A stretch of DNA of 64,000 nucleotides from assembly GCA_964389545.1 (NCBI GenBank), contig CAYMDN010000001.1, forward strand, positions 45,495 to 109,494. The letters run 5' to 3'. This stretch comes from UMGS1781 sp964389545 (GTDB taxonomy: Bacteria > Bacillota > Clostridia > TANB77 > CAG-508). Position 1 is the first letter of the stretch. The number at the start of each line of letters is the position of its first letter. Below are positions 33,186 through 43,398 of the stretch, one piece after another. The notes below the pieces were generated by a model, which worked only from the letters and a program-made list of their open reading frames with translations, ran no database searches and was not told where the DNA came from. The position numbers were made by a program, and so were the translations under genes.

Positions 33186-36100
33186 ATGCAAAAAAATTTT
33201 TATGAGTTAACCAATCCTCAGAAATCAATTTGGTACACAGAAGAAGCATTTAAAGGTACACCTATTGCTAATATTACCGCTACTGTAATTATCCCTCAAG
33301 AGGTTAATTTTAAATTATTAGAAAGAGCGATAAATGTCTTTATCGAAAAAACTGATGGTTACCGCTTAAAACCTTTTATAAAAAATGATAAAGTATATCA
33401 ATATGTTGAAAATTATTCTAATGTTCCTATTGAGACTATTAGTATAAATTCTGATGAGGATTTACAAAAAAGAGCAAAAAAAATTGCACTTACACCTTTT
33501 GATACATTAGGTTCTTCTTTATATGAATTTACATTAGTTAAATATTCAGATTGTCATGGTGGTTTCATAGTTAGATTACACCATTTAATTTCTGACGCTT
33601 GGAGTGGTGTTTTTAATGCATCTGAAATTATAAAAATTTATTCTTCTTTACTAAAACAAGAAGATATTTCGACTATTCAATATCCTTCTTACCTTGAATA
33701 CATACAGTCAGAACAGGAATATGTTCAAAGTGAAAAATTTAATAAGGATAAAACTTATTGGAATTCATTATTCGAAAAAGTTCCAGAAATCGCTACTATT
33801 CCTAGCAGCAGTAACTTTTCTGAAAATAGTTCTATAGGAGCTTCTATTAGAAAACAATTTACAATTGATACTAATTGTGTCGATAAAATAAACACATTTT
33901 GCAAAGCTAACAAAATTTCTGTCTTCAATTTTTTCATGGCGATTTTTTCTGTTTATCTTTCAAGAGTTTCCTCACTAGATGAAATAGTTATTGGAACACC
34001 TATTTTAAATCGTACCAATGTTAAAGAAAAGCATACTTCAGGAATGTTTATCAATACCATTCCTATAAAAATATCTTTAAAGGAAAATATGGCTTTTACT
34101 ACATTAGCTTCATCTATTTCAGGTGATTTATTTACCATGTTTAAACATCAGAAATATTCTTATTTATCCCTTTTAGAAGATTTAAGACGTTCAAATAATT
34201 CGATAACAAATTTATATGATGTTTTCATATCATATCAAAATGTTCGTAGTTCTTCTAATACATCTGATGTTCCTTTTGATATTCAATGGGTTCATAACGA
34301 TTATACATCTGATAGCCTTGATATTCACATCTTTGATATGAACGATGCTGGAAGCTTTAATATTGCATATGATTATCAAACTATCAAATATTCTGAAACT
34401 GACATTGCAAATATTCATGAGAGAATTTTGCATATGATAGATCAAGTTTTATCAACTGATAGCATATTAATTGATGATTTAGGAATAATCACATCTGAAG
34501 AAAAGCAAAAAATCTTAGTTGATTTTAATAAAAATACTTTAGAATATGATTCATCAAAAAGTATTAAGCAACTTTTTGAAGAACAGGTTGATGAAAATTC
34601 AAATAATACTGCTGTTATATATAAAGATGATTCTTTATCTTATAAGGAATTAAATGTAAAATCAAATATACTATCTCATTACCTAATTAAACAGGGGATA
34701 AAAAAAGGAGATATTATACCTGTATTATTAGATCGCTCTATAGACTTAATAATATCTATGATTGCAATAATAAAAACTGGAGCAGTTTATTTGCCAATTT
34801 CAAACGACTGTCCTTCTGAAAGAATTAATTATATTTTAGAAGATAGTAAAGCAAAATTAGTAATAACTTCCTCTAATAATAATTTAATTGACTCAGATAG
34901 TATTTCTACTTTGCTATTAGATACATTTAATTACTCGAATAATTCTACTAAAAACACCGATGTAGAAATTTCTCCAAATGATATTCTATACATTATCTAT
35001 ACTTCTGGCTCAACAGGAAATCCTAAAGGAGTTCGTATATGCAATCAAAATCTAAATAATTTTGTTAACAATTTTCAAAATTATTTTGGTGGAATTAGTC
35101 CGTCAGACAATTGTTTAGCTTCTACTAATATAGGTTTTGATGTTAGTATTTTCGAATTTTTCACAACACTTCTAAGTGGTGCAACCTTGCATTTATATGA
35201 AGAAAATACTATTACAGATATATTTAAATATTGTGATGATATCGTTAAACACAATATAACACTTTTATATATTCCTCCAAATATTTTGGAAGAAGTATAT
35301 AAAATCTTATCTACATATGATAATGTACCTATAAAAAAAATGTTAATTGGTGTTGAACCTATTTCTAGTAAGATAATTAAAAAGTATTATAAACTTAATA
35401 AAGATATGACGATAGTAAACGCTTATGGTCCTACAGAAACTACTATTTGTTCTACTGCTGTTGTTTTGAATAATGATTTATTAAATAATTATTCTATAAT
35501 ACCAATTGGCTCACCATTGGCAAATTTAAAATTATATGTCTTAGACAAACATTTAAAACCTGTTCCAATTTCTATGCCTGGCGAATTATATATTGCTGGT
35601 GATAATGTTGGAAAAGGATATTTAAACAATAAAGAACTAACCGAAAATAGTTTTATAAAATTACCTAATGATATATGTAAAAAAACTGCATATAAAACAG
35701 GCGATTTAGTTAAATGGAATGACGACGGAACCCTAAGTTTTATATCTAGAATAGATAATCAAGTAAAAATTAATGGGCACAGGATTGAACTAGGAGAAAT
35801 TGAAAATTGTATATGTAGATATCCTAATATTGAAAAATGTATAGTCTTAGTAAATGATAAACAAAAAATTATTGCTTACTTCTCTTCAGCTGTAAATATT
35901 AATATATCTGACTTACGTGTGTTTCTTCAAAGAAAGTTACCTTCATACTTTATTCCTAATAATTTTGTCCAGGTAGCAAAGTTTAAGTTAACTGCTAACG
36001 GAAAGATTGACAAAAAGGCTCTTTCTAAAGTAAAGTTAGAGCAATCTGTATATGAAGCACCAAAAACAGATTTTCAAATTCAATTAGCAAAACTATTTGA

Positions 36101-37523
36101 AAATGTTTTGGGATATCCCAAAATAAGTATTAATGATAATTTCTTTGAAATTGGAGGAGATTCATTATCAGCAATCAAATTACAAATTGAGGCTTTTAAT
36201 AGTAATATCAACATTTCATATAAAGATATTTTCGCATATCCAACTATTAAATTATTAGCTAAACACATCTCTCAAGGAGACATCCCTTCAAACGATAATA
36301 ATACTATTGAAATTTATGATTATACAAAAATAAATAAACTTATTGCAAAAAACAAGGAGCCTAATAAGCCTAAACTAAAAAAAGAAAAATTAAAGAACAT
36401 TCTTCTCACTGGAGTTACAGGATACATGGGAAGTCATGTTTTGGATAATTTATTAAAACATACTAGAAGTAACATTTATTGTTTGGTCAGAGCTAAGAAC
36501 CATACTGATTCGCAAACTAGATTAACAGATGTTTTACGATTCTATTTTGGAAATAAATACGATGATTTAATTTTTAAAAGAATTTTTGTTATAGAAGGCG
36601 ATATTACTAGACCAAAGCTTGGTTTAAATGACCTATATTATGAACAAATTGGCAAAAGTATCTCTTGTGTAATTAATTGTGCTGCTATTGTTAAACATTA
36701 TGGTAATTCAGATATATTTAATAGCATCAATATAAAAGGAACAAAGAATATCGTTGATTTTTGTTCGAAATTTAATTGTAAATTAATGCATTTATCTACA
36801 TTAAGCGTTTCTGGAAATATGTTAGGTGAAGGTAACTCAAACGCTGATGCCCTTAAAGTTTTTACTGAGAAAAACTTGTATATTAGTCAAGATTTATCAA
36901 ACGTATATATAAATACTAAATTTATGGCCGAAAGATTAATTCTTGAAAATATTATAGAAAAAAATTTAAATGCTAAAATTATACGTTTAGGAAATATTAC
37001 AAATAGATATTCTGATGGAGCTTTCCAGATAAACGTTTCAGAAAATGCATTTTTAAATAAGCTTCATTCTTTTTTAGAAATTGGTTGTATACCAGAAAAG
37101 TTAAAAGACTTAGAAGTTGATTTTGCACCAGTTGATTTATGCGCATCAGCAATTGTTAATTTAACATTTTATGAAAATCCTTTTACAATTTTTCATGTTT
37201 CTCACAACAATCATATTTCTTTTGAAAAGTTAGTAAAAATATTTAATCTTTTAGATGTTAATTTAGAATTTGTTGATGAAGAAACATTTAGCAGAAAAGT
37301 AAAAAATCTATTAAAAAATCCAGAAACTAAAAACATTATTTCTGGTATTATAAATGATTTTGATAAGGACAAACACATAGATTATTCATCTAATATCAAA
37401 ATTGATACAACTTTTACTACTAAATATCTAAAAAGGCTTTCTTTTAAATGGCCTAAAATTAATGAAAAATATATTCGTAAATATGTTTTATATTTAAAAT
37501 CTATTGGTTATATTAATCAATAA
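33186..37523 (+). CDS. Single-module NRPS with terminal reductase (C-A-T-R)
   Basis: 1445 residues. Condensation domain with 'HHLISDA' (HHxxxDx) near residue 131; adenylation domain with 'YTSGSTGNPKG' near 605 and 'NAYGPTETT'; carrier domain with 'GGDSLSA' near 988; thioester reductase with 'LLTGVTGYMGSHV' near 1075 and Y-x3-K in 'YINTKFMAE'. The reductase would release an aldehyde or alcohol, probably an N-acyl amino-aldehyde made from one residue. AAGAGGTG precedes the ATG. No other biosynthetic gene or phosphopantetheinyl transferase is next to it. Gut clostridial NRPSs with terminal reductases are known to make reactive peptide aldehydes and pyrazinones; the product here is unknown. Confidence 0.9.
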   Translation: MQKNFYELTNPQKSIWYTEEAFKGTPIANITATVIIPQEVNFKLLERAINVFIEKTDGYRLKPFIKNDKVYQYVENYSNVPIETISINSDEDLQKRAKKIALTPFDTLGSSLYEFTLVKYSDCHGGFIVRLHHLISDAWSGVFNASEIIKIYSSLLKQEDISTIQYPSYLEYIQSEQEYVQSEKFNKDKTYWNSLFEKVPEIATIPSSSNFSENSSIGASIRKQFTIDTNCVDKINTFCKANKISVFNFFMAIFSVYLSRVSSLDEIVIGTPILNRTNVKEKHTSGMFINTIPIKISLKENMAFTTLASSISGDLFTMFKHQKYSYLSLLEDLRRSNNSITNLYDVFISYQNVRSSSNTSDVPFDIQWVHNDYTSDSLDIHIFDMNDAGSFNIAYDYQTIKYSETDIANIHERILHMIDQVLSTDSILIDDLGIITSEEKQKILVDFNKNTLEYDSSKSIKQLFEEQVDENSNNTAVIYKDDSLSYKELNVKSNILSHYLIKQGIKKGDIIPVLLDRSIDLIISMIAIIKTGAVYLPISNDCPSERINYILEDSKAKLVITSSNNNLIDSDSISTLLLDTFNYSNNSTKNTDVEISPNDILYIIYTSGSTGNPKGVRICNQNLNNFVNNFQNYFGGISPSDNCLASTNIGFDVSIFEFFTTLLSGATLHLYEENTITDIFKYCDDIVKHNITLLYIPPNILEEVYKILSTYDNVPIKKMLIGVEPISSKIIKKYYKLNKDMTIVNAYGPTETTICSTAVVLNNDLLNNYSIIPIGSPLANLKLYVLDKHLKPVPISMPGELYIAGDNVGKGYLNNKELTENSFIKLPNDICKKTAYKTGDLVKWNDDGTLSFISRIDNQVKINGHRIELGEIENCICRYPNIEKCIVLVNDKQKIIAYFSSAVNINISDLRVFLQRKLPSYFIPNNFVQVAKFKLTANGKIDKKALSKVKLEQSVYEAPKTDFQIQLAKLFENVLGYPKISINDNFFEIGGDSLSAIKLQIEAFNSNINISYKDIFAYPTIKLLAKHISQGDIPSNDNNTIEIYDYTKINKLIAKNKEPNKPKLKKEKLKNILLTGVTGYMGSHVLDNLLKHTRSNIYCLVRAKNHTDSQTRLTDVLRFYFGNKYDDLIFKRIFVIEGDITRPKLGLNDLYYEQIGKSISCVINCAAIVKHYGNSDIFNSINIKGTKNIVDFCSKFNCKLMHLSTLSVSGNMLGEGNSNADALKVFTEKNLYISQDLSNVYINTKFMAERLILENIIEKNLNAKIIRLGNITNRYSDGAFQINVSENAFLNKLHSFLEIGCIPEKLKDLEVDFAPVDLCASAIVNLTFYENPFTIFHVSHNNHISFEKLVKIFNLLDVNLEFVDEETFSRKVKNLLKNPETKNIISGIINDFDKDKHIDYSSNIKIDTTFTTKYLKRLSFKWPKINEKYIRKYVLYLKSIGYINQ

Positions 37524-37534
37524 TGGAGGTAATT

Positions 37535-39361
37535 ATGCTTGTAGATACATTTATACTTGTTGGATTAATTATATCGGTTTTATTAATACTCTTATTGTTT
37601 TTATTTGTTAGGAGACAACAACGACAGCCAAAAGTAAAAAAGCCCTTTATGTGCATTCTTTTATGCTTATTCATTTGTTCTTCTGGGCTTATTTTACAAA
37701 TTTTATTAACAAATAAATTACATGTTAATCCAATTTATTTTGAATATTTTGTTTATATTGGTACAGTTTTTTTGCCAGTTTCCTTCTTCGTCATGATTTT
37801 AAACTTTACCAGACCCAATAATACAGTTAATATAAAATCTTTAATTGTTAAACTTTCTATAATACCTGTATTTTGCTTATTAACTTTATGGACTAATGAT
37901 TTTCACCATTTATTTTATAGTAAATATTCGCTAATACTATCTCAAGGAGAATATGGTCCATTTTTCTATTTAACTTCAGGTTATACATACTTATTACTTG
38001 GAATAGTATTAATTTTACTTATTACATATAGTATTAAAAACATTAGATTTTATTTTATGCAAGCACTATTTATTTTTATCGGAATTTTAGTTCCTGTTAC
38101 CGTTAATTTACTTGGTGTTTTTGGTGCTATAGATATGTATATTTATATGACACCTATGTACTTTACTGTTACACTATTATGTTTTGCTATATCTATATTC
38201 AAATTTGGATTTATGAAAGTTTCTCCTGTTACTTTGAAAAATATAGTAAACAGAATTTCAGATGCCTATATTGTATTAAATGGCAACTTAGATATATCTG
38301 ATTGTAATGAGACTTTATTACATATGTTTAATATTGATAATATTGATTCCATTATCAACAAAAATTTATTTAATATAAATGGCACATTTTCTGATTTTAA
38401 TAATATATCAAATAAAATAACTGTTGCAGCAAAAGAAACTCAAAATAGCCATGATACAATAGTTATAGAAGAATATTTTAAAGGAATTGAAAAGTATTTT
38501 CACATTGAAATTAATGGAATAATTGAAAAAAATTCATTCCTTGGTACTTTAGTTCTTTTAAAAGATATAACTCAACACAAAATAGATATGCAAACTATTC
38601 GCGATAATCAAGATATTCTTGTTGAAAAAGAGCGTTTAGCTTCTCTTGGTCAGATGATTGGAGGTATTGCTCACAATTTAAAAACACCTATAATGTCAAT
38701 CTCTGGTGCTACTCAAGGTTTAACTGATTTAATAAATGAGTATTCAAGTTCTGTGGGAGATTCAGAAGTTACAAATGAAGATCATTTAGAAATAGCAAAT
38801 GATATGAGAACTTGGATAGAGAAAATCCAAACACATTTATCTTATATGTCTGATGTAATAACTACAGTAAAAGGACAAGCTGTTACTTTCTCTGATAACG
38901 CTTCATTTACTTCTTTTACTATCGAAGATTTAATAAGACAAGTAAATATATTAATGAAACACGAATTAAACAATGCTTTAGTTACACTTGAGGAAAATGT
39001 CAAGGTCAATAAAGAAACCGTGGTAAAAGGTAATATTAACAGCTTAGTGCAAGTTATTAATAATATGATTTCAAATGCAATTCAAGCATATGACGGAAAA
39101 ACTGAAGAAAAAATTATTCTTTCTATTTACAAAGATGATATTTCTCATTTACTTATAAGTGTTCAAGATTTTGCAGGTGGATTGCCTGATAATGTAAAAA
39201 ATAGACTATTTAAAGAAATGATAACAACAAAAGGGAAAAATGGTACTGGACTTGGATTATTCATGTCCTACTCAAATATTAAAGCTCACTTTGATGGCGA
39301 TATAGTTTTTGAAACAGAAAAAGGAAAAGGTACAACATTCTATATAGAAATACCAATATAA
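37535..39361 (+). CDS. 7TM sensor histidine kinase
   Basis: About 608 residues. The start is the ATG at 37535, after GGAGG, 11 bases beyond the NRPS stop; the same transcript is likely. About seven membrane segments (residues 1-225), a PAS-like region ('AYIVLNGNLDISDCNETLL'), the phospho-acceptor His in 'GGIAHNLKTPIMSISG' near 380, then ATPase motifs 'NMISNAIQAYD' and 'GTGLGLFMSY'. No response regulator is adjacent. Its place after the NRPS suggests that it senses a related signal, which is inference. Confidence 0.85.
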   Translation: MLVDTFILVGLIISVLLILLLFLFVRRQQRQPKVKKPFMCILLCLFICSSGLILQILLTNKLHVNPIYFEYFVYIGTVFLPVSFFVMILNFTRPNNTVNIKSLIVKLSIIPVFCLLTLWTNDFHHLFYSKYSLILSQGEYGPFFYLTSGYTYLLLGIVLILLITYSIKNIRFYFMQALFIFIGILVPVTVNLLGVFGAIDMYIYMTPMYFTVTLLCFAISIFKFGFMKVSPVTLKNIVNRISDAYIVLNGNLDISDCNETLLHMFNIDNIDSIINKNLFNINGTFSDFNNISNKITVAAKETQNSHDTIVIEEYFKGIEKYFHIEINGIIEKNSFLGTLVLLKDITQHKIDMQTIRDNQDILVEKERLASLGQMIGGIAHNLKTPIMSISGATQGLTDLINEYSSSVGDSEVTNEDHLEIANDMRTWIEKIQTHLSYMSDVITTVKGQAVTFSDNASFTSFTIEDLIRQVNILMKHELNNALVTLEENVKVNKETVVKGNINSLVQVINNMISNAIQAYDGKTEEKIILSIYKDDISHLLISVQDFAGGLPDNVKNRLFKEMITTKGKNGTGLGLFMSYSNIKAHFDGDIVFETEKGKGTTFYIEIPI

Positions 39362-39368
39362 AAAAACA

Positions 39369-39397
39369 AACCTCTCAGTTAACTGAGAGGTTTTATT
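39369..39397. terminator. Bidirectional terminator
   Basis: Perfect 24-base palindrome AACCTCTCAGTT / AACTGAGAGGTT with a T-run, between the converging kinase and M23 genes. Confidence 0.85.
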
Positions 39398-39399
39398 TT

Positions 39400-40401
39400 T
39401 TAATATAAATAATATTGTGGATTGTATACTGCTCCATCTACTCTTATTTCTAAGTGTAAGTGTGGTCCTGTTGACCATCCTGTTGAACCAACTGCTGAAA
39501 TTACATCTCCTTGATTTACGTAGTCTCCAACTGAAACATATAATTCACTGTTATGTGCATATAATGTTTCAACTCCATTACCATGGTCTATTTTTATGCA
39601 CCATCCATAACCTGTTGTTGACCATCCTGAATAATTAACTACTCCTGATGCTGCTGCATGAACTGGTGTTCCTATTGGAGCTGCTATATCTAATCCTTTA
39701 TGATTTCCACTGCTTCTCATACCAAATCTTGATGTTATTGTGTATCCTGATGAAATTGGATGTATTAATGATACTCCATATTGTGCTAAATCAACTGGTG
39801 CAGACGCTATTGTTGTTGCTCCTGTGCTTCCTGCTGATACATATGTTACTGGTTTCTTTTCATATAGTCCTGCAACTATTGTATCTTGATCTTGGAAATC
39901 TACCAACTGTGTGTTGTATACTTTAACATATGAAATTTCGTCTATGTTGTTACTGTTCTTTTCATCTAATTTATCAATTGCAGCTTCAGCTTCTTGTTTT
40001 GTAGATACATAATATTTTTCTTCGCCAGATTCAATAACTGCATAATATTGATAATATGTTGTTCCCAATTCTTTTATTTTTTCAATTATTTGGTTTGTAT
40101 TTTCAACCTTTTCTCTTTTTACAAAACATAATGAATATTCTGGTAATTGTTTTATATCAATGAATGCTATATTTTGAGAATCTCCGCTTTCCATATATTC
40201 ATTAATCATCTTTTGTAATCCATTTTTATCATCAGTATATCCTACAAATTCTCCACCCAAAGTAACACTGTACGTTGTTTTATAGAATACTGAAATGGCT
40301 CCTCCTATGATTAATATTGGGATCAATAAAATTAACACGAATTTCAAAGAACTTCTAAGGTGTACAAATAATTTTTTAATACTCGTTAAAATTTTAAACA
40401 C
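39400..40401 (-). CDS. M23 family metallopeptidase (cell-wall endopeptidase)
   Basis: 333 residues. One membrane anchor (residues 20-42), a helical linker with two G5/YabE-like modules, and a C-terminal lysostaphin-type domain with zinc ligands in 'NHKGLDIAAP' and 'GPHLHLEIR'. It cleaves peptidoglycan cross-bridges. In spore formers such anchored M23 proteins often act in engulfment or coat assembly; CotF-like genes lie just upstream. Confidence 0.9.
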   Translation of the reverse strand: MFKILTSIKKLFVHLRSSLKFVLILLIPILIIGGAISVFYKTTYSVTLGGEFVGYTDDKNGLQKMINEYMESGDSQNIAFIDIKQLPEYSLCFVKREKVENTNQIIEKIKELGTTYYQYYAVIESGEEKYYVSTKQEAEAAIDKLDEKNSNNIDEISYVKVYNTQLVDFQDQDTIVAGLYEKKPVTYVSAGSTGATTIASAPVDLAQYGVSLIHPISSGYTITSRFGMRSSGNHKGLDIAAPIGTPVHAAASGVVNYSGWSTTGYGWCIKIDHGNGVETLYAHNSELYVSVGDYVNQGDVISAVGSTGWSTGPHLHLEIRVDGAVYNPQYYLY

Positions 40402-40542
40402 TCCTTTATTCTCATATTTAATTTTTGATATTTTACTTTGTTTTTTAATACAAAGTAGAATATTGTCATTGCCTATTATACCAAAAATTTATAACAATGT
40501 CAAAAAAAATACACAAAAAAATTAAATTTTTTATATAAATAA

Positions 40543-40564
40543 AACTCCCTTATATAAGGAAGTT
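40543..40564 (-). terminator. Terminator after the spore-coat genes
   Basis: Near-palindrome AACTCCCTTATATAAGGAAGTT followed on the minus strand by TTTATTTATATA. Confidence 0.7.
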
Positions 40565-40575
40565 TCAGTATTTTA

Positions 40576-40821
40576 TTATTTAGATACTTCATTTTTTACT
40601 TTTTGAATTTGATTTTGGTCTGCAGGACCTGCGGGTGTGTAGTATCCTTTTAATTGAGCTACTTTAAATAGTTCATATTGAAAGGCTTCGTCACTGTTTC
40701 TTATTTGTTGTACAGTTTGTCTCAATTGTACATTTTCCGCTTCTGATATTACACCTTGATATGTTGTAAGTGTAGCCTTAGTACCTTCTAATATGTCATT
40801 TACCATATACTTTTCTTCCAT
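40576..40821 (-). CDS. CotF-like spore coat protein
   Basis: 81 residues, all helical: 'MVNDILEGTKATLTTYQGVISEAEN', 'LRQTVQQIRNSDEAFQYEL' and a tail 'KGYYTPAGPADQNQI'. This is the pattern of small CotF-type coat proteins of clostridia. AGGAGG precedes the ATG. It is nine bases from the partner gene upstream, so they share an operon. Confidence 0.8.
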   Translation of the reverse strand: MEEKYMVNDILEGTKATLTTYQGVISEAENVQLRQTVQQIRNSDEAFQYELFKVAQLKGYYTPAGPADQNQIQKVKNEVSK

Positions 40822-40830
40822 ATATACCTC

Positions 40831-41016
40831 CTAATTTAAAAATGTTAATAATTTTTGTTTTGTATTTAAAGATTCTTGAGCTGCTTTTGTAAAAATTTGT
40901 TTAATTTGTGGATCAACACATTGTGTAGCATAATTATTTAATTTTTGGTAAGATGTGTCTTGTGCGCCTATTAAATGACGTAAGTTTTGTAATTCTACTT
41001 GTGTTAAATTTGCCAT
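40831..41016 (-). CDS. Small CotF-like spore protein
   Basis: 61 residues: 'MANLTQVELQNLRHLIGAQ', then 'YATQCVDPQIKQIFTKAAQ'. These are the two helices of CotF-like four-helix proteins, here split between two small genes. AAAGGA before the ATG. Evidence that the organism forms spores. Confidence 0.75.
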   Translation of the reverse strand: MANLTQVELQNLRHLIGAQDTSYQKLNNYATQCVDPQIKQIFTKAAQESLNTKQKLLTFLN

Positions 41017-41087
41017 TTTATCATTCCTTTCCCTTAATATTTTACATTTATATTATTTACAAATATTTGGTTTTTATTCAAAAAAAT

Positions 41088-41123
41088 AATTGTCAAAGGA
41101 AAAATTCCTTTAACAATTATTTT
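41088..41123 (-). terminator. Terminator after pcrA
   Basis: Stem AATTGTNAAAGGAA / TTCCTTTNACAATT (14 bp, one mismatch) with T-runs on both strands. Confidence 0.75.
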
Positions 41124-43394
41124 TCATCCTCGTATTTCAAGGTTTGCATATTTTGCCATTAATCGTTTATGTCCAACCTTTTCAAATGTTATATCTAATT
41201 TTAAATCATCATCTTCTGGTGAAACCTCTGTAATTACACCTTCGCCAAATTTTTTATGGTATATGGTTTGTCCCGCTCTATATTGAGATAAATCTGCTGT
41301 TGCTGGTTTTGCTGATATTGAATTCAAAAAGCTTTCTGCAGTTCTAAATCCATATGAGCTTGCTGTTTTAGTCTTTTCTGGTACAGCTATGTATGATTTT
41401 GTTGGTGATGTATGATTTCCATATTGCCATTCTCGATCTTCTACTTTTCTTTCTTTCATACCTTGTTTTTCAAGTAATTCTTCTGGTATTTCTTCAAGAA
41501 ATCTTGATATTTTATTGCAAGATGTTGAACCAAATATTGTTCTTTGTTCTGCACATGTCATAAATAAATATTCTTTTGCCCTTGTTATTCCAACATAGCA
41601 CAAACGTCTTTCTTCCTCTAACTCTCTTTGTTCTCCTATTGATCTGTAACTTGGGAATAATCCTTCTTCCATTCCGATTAGAAATACTACTGGAAATTCA
41701 AGTCCCTTTGCAGTGTGTAATGTCATAAGTGTAACCGAATCTTCCTCTTCTTCCATATTGTCCAAATCGCTTGATAAAGTTATGCTTTCTAAGAAATCTC
41801 CTAATGAATTTTCTGCATTTTGTTCTTCAAATTCCATTGCAACTGTTAAAAATTCATCTAAGTTCTCTATTCTACTCTTTGCTTGTGCGGTATTCTCTAA
41901 TTCCAAAGCCTTTGTATATCCTGTTTTATTCAATACTTCCTTTAATATTTCCGATATAAGCATTTCTGATTTTTTCGCAGATAATTCTTCAATTATTCCT
42001 ACAAATTCTCTTGAATTTAGGAACACCTTATTTAATCCATATTGCTCTGCATTTTTTATTATTTCATACATAGATGTTTCATTTATTTCAGCTAGATTTG
42101 CTATTTTTTCTATGCTTGTAGCTCCAATTCCTCTTTTAGGTTCGTTTATAACTCTTTGCAAACTAATATTATCTACTGAATTTTGTATTAATCTCAAATA
42201 AGCTATTGCATCTTTTATTTCTTTTCTTTCGTAGAATTTCAATCCACCTACTATTTTATATGGGATATTTTCTCTTCTTAAAATATCCTCCATACTACGT
42301 GATTGGGCATTCATTCTATATAAAATTGTAAAATCTGTATTTTTATAATATTCTTCTCTTTTTAATCTGTTAATTTGTTCTACAACAAAGTTTGCTTCAT
42401 CGTATTCGTTTCCAAGTCTTGCTACAACTGGAACATGTCCACCTTCTTGTTCTGTCCATAGATTTTTTTCATATTTTTTTTCATTATGTTTTATTACAGC
42501 ATTTGCAGCATCTAATATTGCTTTTGTTGATCTGTAATTTTGCTCCAGTTTGATGATTTTTGTTCCTGGAAAATCTTTTTCGAAATTAAGTATATTTGAT
42601 ATATCTGCTCCTCTGAAAGAGTATATTCCTTGGTCATTATCTCCTACAACTGTAATATTTCCATTTTTAGATGATAGTAATGTTATTAATGTAAATTGTG
42701 CTTTGTTTGTGTCTTGATACTCATCAACTAAAACATATTTGAATTTATCTGAATAATATTCTATAACATCTGGATTTTCCATCAATATTGTAATTGTTAG
42801 ATTTATAATATCATCAAAATCTACACCATTGTTCTTTTTTAGTTTTCTTTGGTATAAGTCATATACCTCAGAAATTTTCTCTCTTCTATATTCTCCATTT
42901 GCTCTTAATTTGTATTGAGTTGGTGTTAGCATTTCGTTCTTTGCGTTGCTTATTTCTGATAATACACCTCTATCTGTAAATATTTTATCATCAAGATTCA
43001 ATTCCTTTAAGCATTCTTTAACTAATGTTTTTTGGTCTGATGCGTCAAATATTAAAAAATCTGAATTATATCCAACTCTATCTATAAATTTTCTTAATAT
43101 TCTTAAGCAAATTGAGTGGAATGTTCCTACCCACATGTCATTTATTCCTTCGCCTATTAGTCCACCAATTCTTTCTTTCATCTCATTTGCTGCCTTATTT
43201 GTAAATGTGATTGCTAATATATTCCATGGTTGTATGTTTTTTTCTCTAATTATGTATGCAATTTTATGTGTTAATACTTTTGTTTTTCCACTTCCTGCAC
43301 CTGCTATTACCAAGCATGGTCCTTCTGTTTTTAATACTGCTTCTTGTTGTTTATCATTTAATCCTTCGAGTAATTCCATTGGTACATTTATCAT
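41124..43394 (-). CDS. pcrA: ATP-dependent DNA helicase PcrA/UvrD
   Basis: 756 residues. Superfamily 1 helicase: Walker A 'AGAGSGKTKVLTHKI', motif Ia, 'VLVDEYQDTNKAQ', 'GDNDQGIYSFRGAD', 'LEQNYRST' and 'VTLMTLHTAKGLEFPVVFL', with the C-terminal Tudor-like region 'YHKKFGEGVITEV'. It unwinds DNA in repair and replication restart. The first ATG is very close to AAAGGA; a second ATG 15 bases on is possible. It lies four bases after pdp. Confidence 0.95.
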   Translation of the reverse strand: MINVPMELLEGLNDKQQEAVLKTEGPCLVIAGAGSGKTKVLTHKIAYIIREKNIQPWNILAITFTNKAANEMKERIGGLIGEGINDMWVGTFHSICLRILRKFIDRVGYNSDFLIFDASDQKTLVKECLKELNLDDKIFTDRGVLSEISNAKNEMLTPTQYKLRANGEYRREKISEVYDLYQRKLKKNNGVDFDDIINLTITILMENPDVIEYYSDKFKYVLVDEYQDTNKAQFTLITLLSSKNGNITVVGDNDQGIYSFRGADISNILNFEKDFPGTKIIKLEQNYRSTKAILDAANAVIKHNEKKYEKNLWTEQEGGHVPVVARLGNEYDEANFVVEQINRLKREEYYKNTDFTILYRMNAQSRSMEDILRRENIPYKIVGGLKFYERKEIKDAIAYLRLIQNSVDNISLQRVINEPKRGIGATSIEKIANLAEINETSMYEIIKNAEQYGLNKVFLNSREFVGIIEELSAKKSEMLISEILKEVLNKTGYTKALELENTAQAKSRIENLDEFLTVAMEFEEQNAENSLGDFLESITLSSDLDNMEEEEDSVTLMTLHTAKGLEFPVVFLIGMEEGLFPSYRSIGEQRELEEERRLCYVGITRAKEYLFMTCAEQRTIFGSTSCNKISRFLEEIPEELLEKQGMKERKVEDREWQYGNHTSPTKSYIAVPEKTKTASSYGFRTAESFLNSISAKPATADLSQYRAGQTIYHKKFGEGVITEVSPEDDDLKLDITFEKVGHKRLMAKYANLEIRG

Positions 43395-43398
43395 CCTT

